This document shows, in pieces, positions 28,407 through 37,367 of a stretch of DNA of 39,921 bases. The stretch is from an uncultured Mollicutes bacterium (lineage in GTDB: Bacteria; Bacillota_I; Bacilli_A; RFN20; CAG-826), in assembly GCA_946539555.1 (NCBI GenBank), contig CAMNHN010000003.1:1-39921 (forward strand). The letters are read 5' to 3'. The notes under the pieces were generated by a model. The model worked only from the letters and a program-made list of their open reading frames with translations. It made no database searches and was not told where the DNA came from. A program made the position numbers and the translations under genes. Every line of letters starts with the position of its first letter. Position 1 is the stretch's first letter.

Positions 28407-29384
28407 ATGCTTTATAAAGTTAATGAGGAAAATAAAGTCGTTTTAATTGATATTGATAATGAATGTGGTTTAAAAGCTCAACTTTGTAGTTTTGGAGCCG
28501 GTGTTTATTCTTTAAAATTTAATGATAGGAGAATGATTCTTGAACCAAAGACACTTGATGATTACAAATTTTCAACACAATATTTTGGCAAAAGCTTAGG
28601 AGTAGTTGCTGGAAGATTTAAAAAAGATGGCTTACTTTTAGGAAGAGAATATTCTTTAGTAAACGAACCTGGAGTCAATTTTTGCCTTCATGGTGGACAT
28701 TTAAAATCAATATCTTTTAAAAATTGGAAATATAAAATTAAAGAAACAAATAAAAAACTCGATGTTATCTTTAATGTTAAAACAAAAGATGGTGAAAATG
28801 GTTTCCCAGGAGGATCAAGCATTTTTGCAATTTATACTTTTATTAAAGGTAAAAACGAATTTAGAATTACTTACAAAGCTACAACACCAGATGAAGCAAC
28901 ATTTATGAATTTAACAAATCATATGTATTTTAATTTGGATGATAATGACATCTCTGAGCATAAACTTAAAATGAATGCTTCAACTGTTGCTGTTACAGAT
29001 GAGAACTTATTTATATATTCATCAAAGCCTGTAAGTTCGATGCTTGATTTTAACAAACTTTCAAAAATGAATGTTAAATTAAACCAAATTGAAAAGAAAG
29101 ATTTTAAGAAAACTATCGATGATACTTTTATTTTTGATGGTCCTGGAAAAATCGTTTTAACAAACAAAGATACAATTTTAAATATCGCAACAGATAACCC
29201 AGCTTTAAATATTTATGTCGATAATTCATTATCTGATATGAAGTTTAAAAATGAGAACATTTCTTCTTTAAGAAGAGGTATTGCTTTAGAAACACAAAAG
29301 TGGATTCTTGATAGAAACTCACTTATTTTAAAACATGGAGAAGTTTATAAACAAACAACTACATACAAATTTAAGAGAAAATAG
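28407..29384 (+). CDS. galM: Aldose 1-epimerase family protein
   Basis: Interconverts alpha and beta anomers of aldoses. 325 residues. Active-site features: FCLHGGH (proton-handling His), NLTNHMYFNLD (second His), and a C-terminal ALETQ for the catalytic Glu. Starts two bases after the kinase stop with a weak AAGGAC upstream. Adjacent GHMP kinase suggests a sugar-utilisation pair, but galT and galE are not in the window. Confidence 0.87.
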   Translation: MLYKVNEENKVVLIDIDNECGLKAQLCSFGAGVYSLKFNDRRMILEPKTLDDYKFSTQYFGKSLGVVAGRFKKDGLLLGREYSLVNEPGVNFCLHGGHLKSISFKNWKYKIKETNKKLDVIFNVKTKDGENGFPGGSSIFAIYTFIKGKNEFRITYKATTPDEATFMNLTNHMYFNLDDNDISEHKLKMNASTVAVTDENLFIYSSKPVSSMLDFNKLSKMNVKLNQIEKKDFKKTIDDTFIFDGPGKIVLTNKDTILNIATDNPALNIYVDNSLSDMKFKNENISSLRRGIALETQKWILDRNSLILKHGEVYKQTTTYKFKRK

Positions 29385-29402
29385 CGTTTTAGAGGACTTT
29401 TT

Positions 29403-30569
29403 ATGACCAATTTAGAATTTCATTTTAAAAAAACATTCAATAGAAGAGCTCAATTTTATTTTGATACTGGTGGAAGATTTGAACTTTTAGGAAATCATAC
29501 TGACCATAATCATGGACTTTGTCTCGTTGCTAATTCTTCTTTAAGAATTAAAGCGGCTGTTGCTTTAAATGAAACTTCAATTAGAATCCAATCTAAGGGA
29601 TATAAGTTTTTTGAATTTGATATTGATGACCTTACTTATGACCCAAACGACTATCCAGCAACAAAATCTATATGTAGAGGTATATTAAGTAGATTCAAAG
29701 AATTAGGATATAAAATTGGTGGTTTTGATGCTTATATAACTAGTGAAATTCCTGATGGTAGTGGTGTTTCTTCATCAGCTGCTGTTGAATCATTATTTGG
29801 ATATATTTTGTCTATTTTATATAACGAAGGGAAAGTTCCACCAATTGAAATAGCAAAAATAGGACAATATTCAGAAAATAATTATTTTAAAAAACCAAGC
29901 GGATTACTTGATCAAGTTGGTACCTCTTTTGCAAATTCAAATTACATAGACTTTAAAAATATTAATCAACCATATATTGTTAATTTGCCATTCAAAATGC
30001 CTCTTGAAATATTTTTAATTAAATCCGAAGGCAATCATTCTAATTTAACTAATCTTTATGCAGAAATTCCTGCAGCAATGAAAAAAGTTGCCCATTTATT
30101 AGAAGGCAAAGAGTTTTTAAGAGATTGTAGTGAAGAAGATATCTTTAATAGAATTGACAAAGTTAATGCAACTGAAAAAGAAAAACGTATTGCTAAACAT
30201 TTCTTCTTAGAAAATTACAATGTTGTAAATGCTGAAAAAGCGATTAAGGAAAATAACGTCGATGCTTTTTTAGAATGTGTAAGAGCTTCACAAAAATCAT
30301 CAAAAGAAAATTTAAATAATACATTTGTTGAAGGCGAATTTGAAGATTCACCTCAAGATATTATTGATAAAGTCACTGAATATTTAGGATATAATGGCGC
30401 CGTTAGAATTCATGGTGGTGGTTTTAAAGGAACAGTTATTGTTTTTGTAAAACGTAAATATGCCGATGATTTCCTTAATTTTTTAAATAAGAATTATCCA
30501 AAGAACAGATTTTTTAAAGTTTCGATTTCAAATAAAGCTGTAAACTTTAAAGTTTATCAAACAAAATAA
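29403..30569 (+). CDS. galK: GHMP-family sugar kinase, galactokinase-like
   Basis: 388 residues. Signature 1 reads GGRFELLGNHTDHNHG; canonical galactokinases have GEHTDY, so the sugar-contacting Glu is Asn. This Asn variant is, to my knowledge, common in galactokinase-like proteins of gut Firmicutes. ATP loop IPDGSGVSSSAAVE, catalytic Asp in SGLLDQVG, and C-terminal GGGFKGTVIV are all present. Preceded by AGAGGA. Last gene of the cluster. Galactose is the likely substrate, but another sugar cannot be excluded. Confidence 0.82.
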   Translation: MTNLEFHFKKTFNRRAQFYFDTGGRFELLGNHTDHNHGLCLVANSSLRIKAAVALNETSIRIQSKGYKFFEFDIDDLTYDPNDYPATKSICRGILSRFKELGYKIGGFDAYITSEIPDGSGVSSSAAVESLFGYILSILYNEGKVPPIEIAKIGQYSENNYFKKPSGLLDQVGTSFANSNYIDFKNINQPYIVNLPFKMPLEIFLIKSEGNHSNLTNLYAEIPAAMKKVAHLLEGKEFLRDCSEEDIFNRIDKVNATEKEKRIAKHFFLENYNVVNAEKAIKENNVDAFLECVRASQKSSKENLNNTFVEGEFEDSPQDIIDKVTEYLGYNGAVRIHGGGFKGTVIVFVKRKYADDFLNFLNKNYPKNRFFKVSISNKAVNFKVYQTK

Positions 30570-30570
30570 A

Positions 30571-30592
30571 AAAGACTATTTAGTCTTTCTTA
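30571..30592. terminator. Bidirectional terminator between galK and hpt
   Basis: AAAGACTA-TT-TAGTCTTT: on the minus strand it is followed by a T run and ends hpt; its arm includes the last hpt codons. On the plus strand it follows galK. Confidence 0.8.
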
Positions 30593-31149
30593 TCTTCAAG
30601 CAATTTGTCCCACTGAGCAAGTTGCTTTTTTGTTGGAACAAATATGTAGTCGGTATTTCTAGCCATTTCTTTATAATCAAGCCCATAACCACAAAGGAAT
30701 TTGTTATCAACCATTGAAACACCTGAGTAATCAACAGTTAAATCTACCTTTCTTAATGGTTTTTTATCGATGAGACTGATTAAAGTGATTGATTTTGGAT
30801 TGTATTTAACTTTTAAATATTGTTTAAGATAGCTTAAAGTTAAACCTGTATCAATAATATCTTCAACGATGAAAACATCTTTTCCATTAATATCTTCACT
30901 AACGTCTTTTAAAAGATGAATAACACCTGTTGTAGAAGTACCACTATAACTAGAAACTTGAATGTAATCGAGCTTCATTTCAAATTTGCATTTTTTAACT
31001 AAATCATGAAAGAAAGGCATAGCGCCTTTAAGTACACCAATGAAAACAGGAATACTTGTTTGCTTTTTAAATTTTGCATTCAATTTGTTAGCAATTGATT
31101 GAACGGCTTCTTGAATAGCTTCGCTTGTTAATACGATCTCGTTTGTCAT
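30580..31149 (-). CDS. hpt: Hypoxanthine phosphoribosyltransferase
   Basis: Salvages hypoxanthine and guanine with PRPP. 189 residues. PRPP-binding VFIVEDIIDTGLTLS (about 90-104) with the two acidic residues, upstream IGVLKGAMPFFHDL loop, and VSSYSGT flexible loop. GAGGT lies before the ATG on the complement strand. Convergent with galK, sharing a terminator. Confidence 0.93.
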   Translation of the reverse strand: MTNEIVLTSEAIQEAVQSIANKLNAKFKKQTSIPVFIGVLKGAMPFFHDLVKKCKFEMKLDYIQVSSYSGTSTTGVIHLLKDVSEDINGKDVFIVEDIIDTGLTLSYLKQYLKVKYNPKSITLISLIDKKPLRKVDLTVDYSGVSMVDNKFLCGYGLDYKEMARNTDYIFVPTKKQLAQWDKLLEDKKD

Positions 31150-31589
31150 AGTATATACCTCGAAAGTGTTAATATCTTATTTAACTTTTTTGGGAAAATC
31201 AAACTTTTTAAACCTTTTGTTATATAAATTAATTCTATCTTAATTCTTAATTCAAATTTTCATTTTATATAACTAAATTTCGATATTTTTATAAAAATTT
31301 ATGTGTCTTAAAAAGATTAGAAATTTTGTAATCTATTTTGATTAATTAATATACGATTCTACTTAAATTTATAATAAAATATTAGTTGATTTCTTTTATT
31401 AATTTATAAATATAAAGAAAAGAATCGACAAAATTTATCATCTTAAAATTCATTGTTATTTATTAAATAATTTTAAGATTATAAAAAAACAAAAATTTAT
31501 TTCTTTACAAAACGTGATATCTATCACGCTTTGAAAATTAAAAAGTACTGAGATTCGACTTTTAAAAGAAATAATTGAGGTAAAAATTT
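31150..31589. other. 440-base AT-rich intergenic region
   Basis: Divergent control region between hpt and tex, more than 80 per cent A+T. The only clear structure is the 16-bp palindrome at 31513-31528. No gene, tRNA or repeat was seen. Confidence 0.6.
31513..31528. promoter_or_regulatory. CRP/FNR-type palindrome upstream of tex
   Basis: CGTGATATCTATCACG: arms CGTGATA and TATCACG, fitting the TGTGA-N6-TCACA architecture used by CRP/FNR-family regulators, with C/G in place of the outer T/A. It ends 61 bases before ATG 31590. A repressor operator is the other option. Confidence 0.55.
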
Positions 31590-33743
31590 ATGAACATTTT
31601 AAAAAGATTACATGAAGAATTAAACATTGAAGAAAAGAATCTTCAAGCAGCAATTGGTTTGATGGATGAAGGAAATACAATTCCTTTTATTGCTCGTTAT
31701 AGAAAAGAAGTAACAGGAAATTTAACCGATGCAGATTTAAGAAAATTAGAAGAAAGACTTACATATTTAAGAAATCTTGATGAAAGAATTACTACAGTTT
31801 TAAAGTCAATTGAAGAACAAGGAAAATTAACCGATGAACTTAAAGATCAAATTGAAAACGTTAAAACTCTTTCGCAATTAGAAGATCTTTATAGACCATA
31901 TAAACCTAAAAAGAAAACAAGAGGAAGTGTTGCAAAAGAAAAAGGTCTTCAACCACTTGCTGATGTAATTTTAAATGAAGATACTTCGGTTAATCTTTTT
32001 GAATACGCAAAAGAATTTATTAATGAAGAAAAGGGAGTAAAAAGTGCTGAAGAAGCTTTACAAGGAGCTAAAGATATTGTTGCTGAAACAATCAGTGATG
32101 ATCCAAAAATTAGACAACTTATCAAAGCTTATTTAGAAAGAGAAGGACAAATTCATAGTGTTGAAATTGCTCAAGACGAAAGAAACACATATGAAATGTA
32201 TAAAGATTATAAAGAGAAAATTAGTACAATTCCTCCACATAGATATTTAGCTGTTAATAGAGGTGAAAATGAAAAATGTTTAAGGGTAAATCTCGATTAT
32301 GATGCTGATTTTTTGAATGTAGAAGTAAAACGCAAATATAATATCAAACCACAATTTAGTGATTTATATGTTGAAATTGTTGCTGATGCAATGAAACGTT
32401 TAATCATGCCTAGTGTTGAAAATGAAATTCGTAGTGATTTATTTGAAAAAGCTAGTGAAAAATCATTAGAGATATTTAAAAAGAATCTTAAGAGTTTACT
32501 TATGTATCCTCCTCTAAAAAATAAAAACATTTTAGGTTTTGACCCAGGATTTAGAACTGGTTGTAAATATGCTTTAATTGATTCTCAAGGTACTCCAGAT
32601 TTTAATTGTATTGGAGTTAGCTATATTACAAGAGATTCTGCTGAGCAAGTTGAAAGAGCTAAAACTGAATTACTAAAAGTTTTGAAATCTAAAAAGATTG
32701 ATTACATCGCTTTAGGAAACGGAACTGCTAGTAGAGAAAGCGAAGCAGTTTTATCTAGTTTGATTAAAGAAAATAATCTTCCTATTAAGATATATATTGT
32801 AAATGAAAGTGGTGCATCAGTTTATAGTGCTTCAAAACTTGGAGAAGAAGAATTCCCTCAACTTCCTGTTGAAAAAAGAAGTGCAATTTCCTTGGCTCGT
32901 AGATTGATGGATCCTTTAAGTGAACTTGTAAAAATTGATCCAAAAGCAATTGGTGTAGGACAATATCAACATGATTTAGATCAAAAGAAATTAACAGAAA
33001 CACTTTCTACAGTTATTGAAGATTGTGTCAATAATGTTGGAGTTAACGTTAATACAGCAAGCGTTTCTTTACTTAAATATGTATCTGGAATTAATAAAGC
33101 CATTGCACAAAATATTTACGATTATCGTGCACAAAATGGGCCATTTAAAAATAGAAATGAACTCAAAAAAGTCCCTAAGTTAGGTGATAAAGCTTTTGAA
33201 CAAGCTGCAGGATTTTTAAGAATTATTGATGGAGATGAACCACTCGATAAAACAAGTGTTCACCCAGAAAGTTATAAAATTGCAAAAGCAATTATTAAGG
33301 AAACAAAGATTGATTTAAATGAGGATGATGAAGCAACTTTAGATTTGAAGTTATCAAAGTTAGATATTAATAAATTTAAAAACCAAAACGAAGTCGGCTT
33401 ATTAACTTTAAAAGATATTGTTGATGAACTTAAAAAGCCAGGTCGTGACATAAGAGAAGATGTAAAAATTGTTGAACTTGATAATGCCGTTAAATCAATA
33501 GAAGACTTAAAGGTTGGTATGATTTTAAACGGCACTGTTAGAAATATTTCTGATTTTGGTGCATTTGTTGATATTAATGTTCACCAAGATGGATTAGTTC
33601 ATATTTCTCAAATAGCAAATAAGTTTATTAAACATCCAAGCGAAGTCTTATCAATTAATGATATTGTTAAAGTTAAAGTTATATCAGTTGATTTAGCTAA
33701 AAAGAGAATTGGATTATCTATAAAAGACGTTAAACAAGATTAA
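31590..33743 (+). CDS. tex: Tex-family RNA-binding transcription accessory protein
   Basis: 717 residues, standard length. N-terminal helical region with FIARYRKEVTGNL (residues 33-45), the LEDLYRPYKPKKKTRG segment, a YqgF/RNase H-like domain (GFDPGFRTGCKYALID, about 316-331), two helix-hairpin-helix motifs (about 480-560), and a C-terminal S1 domain from about 640 (DFGAFVDINVHQDGLVHISQ). It binds structured nucleic acid during transcription. ATG is preceded by TGAGGT. Its stop overlaps the convergent acetyltransferase gene stop by four bases. Confidence 0.95.
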   Translation: MNILKRLHEELNIEEKNLQAAIGLMDEGNTIPFIARYRKEVTGNLTDADLRKLEERLTYLRNLDERITTVLKSIEEQGKLTDELKDQIENVKTLSQLEDLYRPYKPKKKTRGSVAKEKGLQPLADVILNEDTSVNLFEYAKEFINEEKGVKSAEEALQGAKDIVAETISDDPKIRQLIKAYLEREGQIHSVEIAQDERNTYEMYKDYKEKISTIPPHRYLAVNRGENEKCLRVNLDYDADFLNVEVKRKYNIKPQFSDLYVEIVADAMKRLIMPSVENEIRSDLFEKASEKSLEIFKKNLKSLLMYPPLKNKNILGFDPGFRTGCKYALIDSQGTPDFNCIGVSYITRDSAEQVERAKTELLKVLKSKKIDYIALGNGTASRESEAVLSSLIKENNLPIKIYIVNESGASVYSASKLGEEEFPQLPVEKRSAISLARRLMDPLSELVKIDPKAIGVGQYQHDLDQKKLTETLSTVIEDCVNNVGVNVNTASVSLLKYVSGINKAIAQNIYDYRAQNGPFKNRNELKKVPKLGDKAFEQAAGFLRIIDGDEPLDKTSVHPESYKIAKAIIKETKIDLNEDDEATLDLKLSKLDINKFKNQNEVGLLTLKDIVDELKKPGRDIREDVKIVELDNAVKSIEDLKVGMILNGTVRNISDFGAFVDINVHQDGLVHISQIANKFIKHPSEVLSINDIVKVKVISVDLAKKRIGLSIKDVKQD

Positions 33744-34240
33744 TTGTTTAAGGCTGCTTTAATTAAAGTTTTAATAGAAATTATATATTTGTTTGTAGAT
33801 TCATCAATACATATGAATCCGTGTTTTTCATAAAATTCTTTAGATTCTTTTTTTGCATCAAAAATTACAAAAGCTATCCCAATATCAACCGAAACAAGAA
33901 TAATTCTTTTAAAAGCAAATTTAAGTAGTTGCTTTCCATAACCTTTCTTTTGGAATTTTTTATCTATTGCAAAACGAGCAATTCTTATTGCTGGTAGCGG
34001 GTAACGTGGGGAATGCTTTAATATTTCTTGAGGCATTTCTTCACATCTAATTTGAGCAGCAGTGAGTGTATAAAAGCCAACGATTTTTCCTTCATCCTGC
34101 AATACAAAAGTTCTGCTTATATTTTTTGAGTCGTTTTGTTTTGCATATTTTATAAAGTAAGAATTTAAATCTTTATTGCCACAATCAAATTTTTTGATCT
34201 CTTTGTCATCAACAAATCTTATCGTAATCTCTTTAATCAT
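33740..34240 (-). CDS. GNAT acetyltransferase toxin, TacT/AtaT type
   Basis: 166 residues. FDCGNKDLNSYF near the N terminus is characteristic of this toxin group; the acetyl-CoA loop is FQKKGYGKQLL after RIARFAID, and the conserved FYEKHGF carries the catalytic Tyr. Such toxins acetylate the amino group of charged tRNA and stop translation. The preceding gene encodes a DUF1778-type antitoxin and overlaps it by 8 bases, the usual antitoxin-first order. Confidence 0.9.
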   Translation of the reverse strand: MIKEITIRFVDDKEIKKFDCGNKDLNSYFIKYAKQNDSKNISRTFVLQDEGKIVGFYTLTAAQIRCEEMPQEILKHSPRYPLPAIRIARFAIDKKFQKKGYGKQLLKFAFKRIILVSVDIGIAFVIFDAKKESKEFYEKHGFICIDESTNKYIISIKTLIKAALNN

Positions 34241-34484
34241 TTAATAAAGCCCTTAATTCTTCATTTGGTTCTGGTGGATTATCTAATAATTGAATTATTT
34301 GATCTCTTTGCTCATTTGAAAGAATCAAGATTTCTTCTTTTTCTAAATCCATTTTTGCTGCATTAATAGCTACAGATAAAATATATGAACTTAGACTAGT
34401 TCTATTTAAATATGCGGCTGTTTCAAGTATTTCCTTATCTTTTTTATTTACTCTTAAATCAATTCTTGTAGTTTTGGCTTCCAT
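34233..34484 (-). CDS. DUF1778/TacA-type ribbon-helix-helix antitoxin
   Basis: 83 residues from ATG 34484, preceded by TTGGAG. An upstream start at 34535 lies within the promoter and would add an unlikely cysteine-containing extension. The ribbon-helix-helix DNA-binding half (TRIDLRVNKKDKEILETAAY) is followed by a C-terminal toxin-binding tail ending EPNEELRALLND. It should neutralise the adjacent acetyltransferase and repress its own promoter. Confidence 0.88.
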   Translation of the reverse strand: MEAKTTRIDLRVNKKDKEILETAAYLNRTSLSSYILSVAINAAKMDLEKEEILILSNEQRDQIIQLLDNPPEPNEELRALLND

Positions 34485-34517
34485 TGTATTGCTCCAAAGT
34501 GTGTTATTTGTACACAC

Positions 34518-34546
34518 ATTATAAAAATAATTCAAATTGAATTCAA
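34518..34546 (-). promoter_or_regulatory. Promoter of the toxin-antitoxin operon
   Basis: In complement: -35 TTGAAT (34546-34541), 17-bp spacer, -10 TATAAT (34523-34518). Just downstream GTGT...ACAC arms (34501-34517) form a short inverted repeat, a candidate autoregulatory operator. Confidence 0.75.
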
Positions 34547-34593
34547 TTAATAATTAAAATTTTTCAGTGTTCATTTTAATAATCTGATTAGTG

Positions 34594-34623
34594 TTGTATA
34601 ATCTTTCAAATTTATTTTATAAT
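34594..34623 (+). promoter_or_regulatory. Promoter of the rubrerythrin gene
   Basis: -35 TTGTAT (34594-34599), 18-bp spacer, -10 TATAAT (34618-34623). Confidence 0.6.
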
Positions 34624-34650
34624 TTAATAAATTATAAGGAGGGCTATATT

Positions 34651-35193
34651 ATGGCCAATAAATACGCAGGAACAAAAACAGAACAAAATTTACGCACAGC
34701 TTTTGCAGGTGAATCACAAGCAAGAAATAAATATACATATTATGCTAGTGTTGCCAAAAAAGAAGGATATGAACAAATCGCTGCTTTATTTTTAGAAACA
34801 GCAGATAACGAAAAAGAACACGCTAAAATGTGGTTTAAGGAACTTGATGAACTTGGTGATACAAAAGCAAATTTAAAAGCTGCCGCTGAAGGCGAGAATT
34901 ACGAATGGACAGAAATGTATGAAGAATTTGCTAAAACCGCAGAAGAAGAAGGCTTCAAAGCTTTAGCAAATAAATTCAGAATGGTTGCTGCAATTGAAAA
35001 ACATCACGAAGAAAGATATAACAAATTACTTGAAAACGTTGAACTCGTCAAAGTCTTTAAAAAGGATACAGGTATTACAATCTGGAAATGTAGAAACTGT
35101 GGTTACATTTTTGTAGGAACAGAAGCTCCAAAAGTTTGCCCATGTTGTTTACATCCACAATCATTCTTTGAAGTAAACGCTGAAAATTATTAA
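34651..35193 (+). CDS. rbr: Rubrerythrin
   Basis: Non-haem diiron peroxidase of anaerobes that removes H2O2. 180 residues. ATG 34651 is set by AAGGAGGG (34636-34643). N-terminal ferritin-like four-helix domain with diiron ligands in [22 protein letters not shown] and [12 protein letters not shown]-terminal rubredoxin-like domain with CRNCGYIF and CPCC (about 150-170). Suggests an anaerobic or microaerobic lifestyle. Own promoter and terminator. Confidence 0.95.
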   Translation: MANKYAGTKTEQNLRTAFAGESQARNKYTYYASVAKKEGYEQIAALFLETADNEKEHAKMWFKELDELGDTKANLKAAAEGENYEWTEMYEEFAKTAEEEGFKALANKFRMVAAIEKHHEERYNKLLENVELVKVFKKDTGITIWKCRNCGYIFVGTEAPKVCPCCLHPQSFFEVNAENY

Positions 35194-35220
35194 TTTAATA
35201 ATATAAGTATTAATTTTAAG

Positions 35221-35242
35221 AAAGGAGAAATTCTCCTTTTTT
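35221..35242 (+). terminator. Terminator of the rubrerythrin gene
   Basis: AAAGGAGAA / TTCTCCTTT stem with minimal loop and a run of six T. Confidence 0.85.
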
Positions 35243-35318
35243 AATTGAAAAATATAATTATAATTCAAAAACCTTGCAAAACCTCAATATTTTTAGATTT
35301 TAAAGAAATCTAATTAAA

Positions 35319-35347
35319 TTGAAAAAGGTCTATTAGAAATATATAAT
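35319..35347 (+). promoter_or_regulatory. Promoter of galU
   Basis: -35 TTGAAA (35319-35324), 17-bp spacer, -10 TATAAT (35342-35347). Leader about 15 bases with AAGAGGTG. Confidence 0.8.
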
Positions 35348-35368
35348 ATTAATCAAGAGGTGAAAAAA

Positions 35369-36244
35369 ATGAGCGTAAAATATGCTGTAATTCCTTGTGC
35401 AGGACATGGCACAAGATTTCTCCCTATTACTAAGGGAGTACCAAAAGAAATGTGTCCAATTATTGATAAACCTACTTTAGATTATATTGTTGAAGAATGT
35501 ATTGATGGAGGCATTGAAGAATTTGTAATCATTGTTAGTGAAGGAAAAGATGATATTAAAAAATATTATTCACTTGATGAAGCATATGAAAAAGAATTAA
35601 GAAGTTTAGGCAAAGATAAATATGCTGACTTAATTCATAAAATCGGAACAAAAGCTAAATTCCATTATGTTACTCAACATGAACTTTTAGGTTTAGGTCA
35701 TGCTGTATTGCAAGCAAAAGAAGTAGTTGGAAATGAAAATTTCGTTGTTTGTTGTGGTGATGATATTTGTTTATATGAAGACAAAACCCCTGTTGCACAA
35801 CTTATTGAAGCTTTTGAAGCTCAAGGAGAAAAAACTGTAGTTGGTGGACAAACTGTCGCCCATGAAAACATTAATAAATATGGTTCAATGGACGTTAAAC
35901 GCCAAGTTGCAGATAGAACTTATGAGCTTAAGGGTATTGTTGAAAAACCAGATCCAGAAGTCGCTCCAAGTGATTTAGCTTCCTTAGGAAAATGGGTATT
36001 TAATTCAAGAATATTTGATGAACTTGAAAATACTCCTAGAGGAAAGGGCGGAGAAATTCAACTTACAGATGCAATAGCTTCTTTAATGAAAAAAGAACCA
36101 GTTTATTTCTATGATTTCGAAGGTAAAAGATACGATTGTGGAGATAAATTAGGCTATTTAACAGCAATCATTGATGTTGCACTTAAACGTGATGATTTAA
36201 AAGAAGGCGTTAAAGAACATATCAAATCACTTAAATTAGATTAA
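35369..36244 (+). CDS. galU: UTP-glucose-1-phosphate uridylyltransferase
   Basis: Makes UDP-glucose for surface polysaccharides and glycolipids. 291 residues. ATG 35369 is chosen because AGAGGTG (35357-35362) precedes it; GTG 35360 is inside that site. Nucleotide loop IPCAGHGTRFLPITKGVPKE (about 7-26), IIDKPTLDYIVEE, GLGHAV, and Mg2+-site CCGDD. The C-terminal part includes KGGEIQLTDAI. It provides precursor that the capsule-regulator pair at 23-24.6 kb would control. Single gene with its own promoter and terminator. Confidence 0.95.
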   Translation: MSVKYAVIPCAGHGTRFLPITKGVPKEMCPIIDKPTLDYIVEECIDGGIEEFVIIVSEGKDDIKKYYSLDEAYEKELRSLGKDKYADLIHKIGTKAKFHYVTQHELLGLGHAVLQAKEVVGNENFVVCCGDDICLYEDKTPVAQLIEAFEAQGEKTVVGGQTVAHENINKYGSMDVKRQVADRTYELKGIVEKPDPEVAPSDLASLGKWVFNSRIFDELENTPRGKGGEIQLTDAIASLMKKEPVYFYDFEGKRYDCGDKLGYLTAIIDVALKRDDLKEGVKEHIKSLKLD

Positions 36245-36267
36245 TTCAAATTTATATAAATTTGATT

Positions 36268-36291
36268 GAGGATGTAACTGCATCCTCTTTT
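36268..36291 (+). terminator. Terminator of galU
   Basis: GAGGATG / CATCCTC stem, TAACTG loop, TTTT. Confidence 0.9.
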
Positions 36292-36315
36292 AATTCTCTA
36301 ATATACTGATTTTTC

Positions 36316-36344
36316 TTGACTTGGAAATGAAAAATGTATATTTT
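36316..36344 (+). promoter_or_regulatory. Promoter of rplM-rpsI
   Basis: -35 TTGACT (36316-36321) with TATTTT (36339-36344, 17-bp spacer) or TATATT (36337-36342, 15-bp spacer). The leader of about 60 bases contains GTCCCGG and could hold an L13-type autoregulatory structure; I could not confirm one. Confidence 0.55.
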
Positions 36345-36410
36345 ATTAAAGACACAATTCTTATGAAATTAAAGTCCCGGTAAGATTTTAAGAAAATGGA
36401 GGATAGTGAA

Positions 36411-36869
36411 ATGTATAAACAAACAACAAGTTTAAAGAAGGAAGAGATCTCACGCAAATGGTATGTTGTCGATGCAGCAGGTTTACCACTTGGAAGATTA
36501 GCAAGTAATATTGCCGTCTACTTAATGGGTAAAGAAAAACCATCATGGACACCAAACCAAGATTGTGGAGACTACGTTATTGTTATTAATTGTGAAAAGG
36601 TTGCTGTTAGTGGTACACATAAACCTTTAAACAAGAAATACTACAATGTTAGTGGATACAATGGTGGTATGAGAATCAGAACTCTTGAAGAAATGTTAGA
36701 AAAGTATCCAGAAGAACTTTTCGAAAGAGTCGTTTGGGGTATGTTACCAAAGGGAAGACTTGGTAGACAAATATTCAAAAAACTCAAAGTCTATAAAGGT
36801 GCTGAGCACAAACAACAAGCTCAAAACCCAGAAGTCTTAACTTTCAAAAATTTAGGAGGTAAAAACTAA
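36411..36869 (+). CDS. rplM: 50S ribosomal protein L13
   Basis: Early-assembly protein of the large subunit. 152 residues. ATG 36411 is 8 bases after TGGAGG (36397-36402); ATG 36396 overlaps that site and is rejected. Conserved [18 protein letters not shown] near the N terminus and [15 protein letters not shown] in the C-terminal half. Its stop overlaps the rpsI start (TAATG). Confidence 0.97.
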   Translation: MYKQTTSLKKEEISRKWYVVDAAGLPLGRLASNIAVYLMGKEKPSWTPNQDCGDYVIVINCEKVAVSGTHKPLNKKYYNVSGYNGGMRIRTLEEMLEKYPEELFERVVWGMLPKGRLGRQIFKKLKVYKGAEHKQQAQNPEVLTFKNLGGKN

Positions 36870-37261
36870 TGGCTAACGCAAAAACTTACTATGGCACAGG
36901 AAGAAGAAAATCCAGTGTTGCAAGAGTTTATGTTAAATTAGGTTCAGGAAAAATTACTGTCAATGATAGAGATGTCAAAGACTATTTCCCTTATGAAACA
37001 TTAGTTCTTGATTTAAAACAACCTCTTACAATTTTAGGTGTCGAAGCCAAATACGATATCGTTGTCTTTGCACAAGGTGGTGGTTTTACTGGCCAAGCCG
37101 GTGCTGTTAGACTTGGTATTGCACGTGCTTTACTTGAAGCAGGTGAAGATAGAGGCGCCCTCAAAGCTGCTGGAATGTTAACAAGAAATCCAAGAGCAAA
37201 AGAAAGAAAGAAATACGGTCTCAAAGCCGCAAGAAGAGCTCCACAATTCTCAAAACGTTAA
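36869..37261 (+). CDS. rpsI: 30S ribosomal protein S9
   Basis: 130 residues; its basic C terminus (QFSKR) reaches the P-site tRNA. Strong TTAGGAGGT precedes ATG 36869. Start [14 protein letters not shown] and [13 protein letters not shown] are diagnostic. The last 135 bases, from 37127, are repeated exactly 1006 bases downstream together with the terminator and the start of the next ORF, so the chromosome carries a second, truncated 3' end of rpsI. Confidence 0.97.
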   Translation: MANAKTYYGTGRRKSSVARVYVKLGSGKITVNDRDVKDYFPYETLVLDLKQPLTILGVEAKYDIVVFAQGGGFTGQAGAVRLGIARALLEAGEDRGALKAAGMLTRNPRAKERKKYGLKAARRAPQFSKR

Positions 37262-37282
37262 TCTCACGTTTATATATTGCGC

Positions 37283-37311
37283 AAAAGGTCCAGTTTTGGA
37301 CCTTTTGTTTT
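37283..37311 (+). terminator. Terminator of rplM-rpsI, copy 1
   Basis: AAAAGGTCC / GGACCTTTT stem with AGTTTT loop, then GTTTT. Repeated identically at 38289-38317. Confidence 0.9.
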
Positions 37312-37355
37312 GCATAAATATTTAATTAATTATTCAATTATATTCACAAAAATAT

Positions 37356-37361
37356 GATAAT
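37356..37361 (+). promoter_or_regulatory. -10 box of the collapsed leader gene
   Basis: GATAAT ending 6 bases before ATG 37368 with no Shine-Dalgarno sequence, TTCAAT 17 bases upstream (37333-37338). Repeated at 38362-38367 in front of the second leader. Confidence 0.45.
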
Positions 37362-37367
37362 AAAAAT

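Noticed and set aside
29436-29500. GNHTDH motif as evidence of a novel kinase
   Set aside because: To my knowledge this Asn variant is common in galactokinase-like proteins of gut Firmicutes, so it is not a sign of a new family by itself.
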